Shown here: piece after piece, positions 19,839 through 20,249 of the stretch
Layout: each line of letters begins with the position of its first letter
Numbering within the stretch: the stretch's first letter is position 1
Assembly (NCBI GenBank): GCA_013152795.1
Contig: JAADFS010000302.1
Span: 1 to 20,249, forward strand
Direction of reading: 5' to 3'
Source: Deferribacteres bacterium
GTDB taxonomy: Bacteria; Nitrospirota; Thermodesulfovibrionia; UBA6902
Length of the DNA stretch: 20,249 bases
Translations under genes and position numbers: made by a program
The notes under the pieces: generated by a model
What the model was told of the DNA's origin: nothing
The model's input: the letters and a program-made list of their open reading frames with translations, nothing else
Databases searched by the model: none

Positions 19839-20018
19839 ATGTCTTCAACCTTGAATGAAGCAATAAAATCACTTAAAAAAATACAAAAATCTTCAAAGTC
19901 CAGGCGAAAGGTCTCTAATGAACTATTGGGGAAATATGCAGGCATAATCCCGGATGGAAAGACATCAACCGAATTCGTGCGGGAATTGAGAAGCACATCA
20001 TACGGTAAAGTAAAATAA
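19839..20018 (+). CDS. Small antitoxin-like protein paired with a PIN-domain toxin
   Basis: A 59-residue basic protein. The N-terminal helix is rich in Lys and Ser (STLNEAIKSLKKIQKSSKSR), followed by a short C-terminal segment with IIPDGKTSTEFVRELRSTSYG. The TSTEF(V/I)REL(R)..YG ending resembles antitoxins found beside VapC-type PIN ribonucleases, where the C-terminal part occupies the toxin active site. GGGGG ends eight bases before ATG. The remains of a PIN toxin gene start six bases after its stop, so the gene order is antitoxin then toxin. The toxin appears inactivated, leaving this antitoxin without its own partner. Base composition is AT-richer than mutL, in keeping with a mobile module. 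Confidence 0.65.
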   Translation: MSSTLNEAIKSLKKIQKSSKSRRKVSNELLGKYAGIIPDGKTSTEFVRELRSTSYGKVK

Positions 20019-20024
20019 TAGTTC

Positions 20025-20249
20025 ATGAAGCCAATTATACTTCTTGACACCGACGTGGTTGTAAACTGGCTTGTACAGGAAAATGAAACTGCATCGGGCC
20101 GTGAACTGCGGTATTTGAAGTCATTATTCCTGATGAAATCAATCTTCTTAAAGCAAACACCCTTCAGTCAGAACATTTACTCGACCCCTTCGACTCTATC
20201 CATCTTGCATTATGTACAGGCATAAAGCCGGTTACTCTTGTTTCCAGGG
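20025..20249 (+). pseudogene. PIN-domain (VapC-like) toxin with internal deletion, cut by window end
   Basis: The start is typical of a PIN ribonuclease: ILLDTDVVVNWLVQENETAS, with the first metal-binding Asp at residue 8. The frame then drifts into unrelated residues after GREL (about 20109). In the frame two bases on, from about 20110, the sequence reads AVFEVIIPDEINLLKANTLQ and, further on, LLDPFDSIHLALCTGIKPVT and LVSR, which is the C-terminal half of a PIN domain. About 40 residues of the middle, including an expected conserved Glu, are missing, and the join is out of frame. The right end runs off the window. Either the toxin is dead or the assembly collapsed here. Confidence 0.7.

Overview
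The window (about 20 kb, roughly half G+C) reads like the chromosome of an anaerobic or microaerophilic, cytochrome-rich Gram-negative bacterium. Multihaem c-type cytochromes, an ECF nickel importer with NikR, a ClpS/ClpA/Aat N-degron set, an endonuclease-type MutL and gaps filled with heptamer-containing repeats together suggest Nitrospirota (Thermodesulfovibrionia-like). Desulfobacterota is a weaker alternative, and no rRNA or marker phylogeny is available here to settle it.

Layout. 1-216: end of a PilZ-like protein. 252-4656: a nickel-uptake locus, with nikR behind a near-perfect NikR box, then nikK-nikM-nikL-nikQ-nikO and a 65-residue protein carrying a four-histidine helical ladder. 4978-6117 (minus): a GC-rich AAA/DUF4143 ATPase that looks acquired and leaderless. 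6668-7992 (minus): a di-haem cytochrome b and a membrane-anchored octahaem cytochrome c with an Asp/His tail. 8391-11755: clpS-clpA-aat, with aat running antisense into a tRNA-Leu(CAG) gene at 11709-11795. 12093-12518 (minus): a lipoprotein. 12850-14056 (minus): a pentahaem cytochrome broken by an in-frame TGA and a frameshift, divergent from a LysR regulator (14332-15243). 15500-17957: a GT2 glycosyltransferase and a B12-binding radical SAM protein. 17998-19725: mutL. 19839-20249: a PIN-type toxin-antitoxin remnant whose toxin has lost its middle.

How the genes work together. Nickel captured or delivered by NikK, NikL and the small His-ladder protein would pass through NikM, energised by NikQ and NikO, with NikR shutting off both promoters when nickel is sufficient. 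ClpS recognises N-degrons that Aat can create by adding Leu or Phe, and ClpA unfolds the substrates. The cytochrome b/c pair probably moves electrons from quinol to periplasmic haems.

The most unusual feature is a family of short palindromic intergenic elements, about ten copies or remnants. All share end arms. Some have a roughly 140-bp unique core; others have a core made of a G/C hairpin plus 7-bp tandem repeats. They sit in most intergenic gaps, touch stop codons, intrude into the nikL coding start, and in one place appear to supply a promoter.
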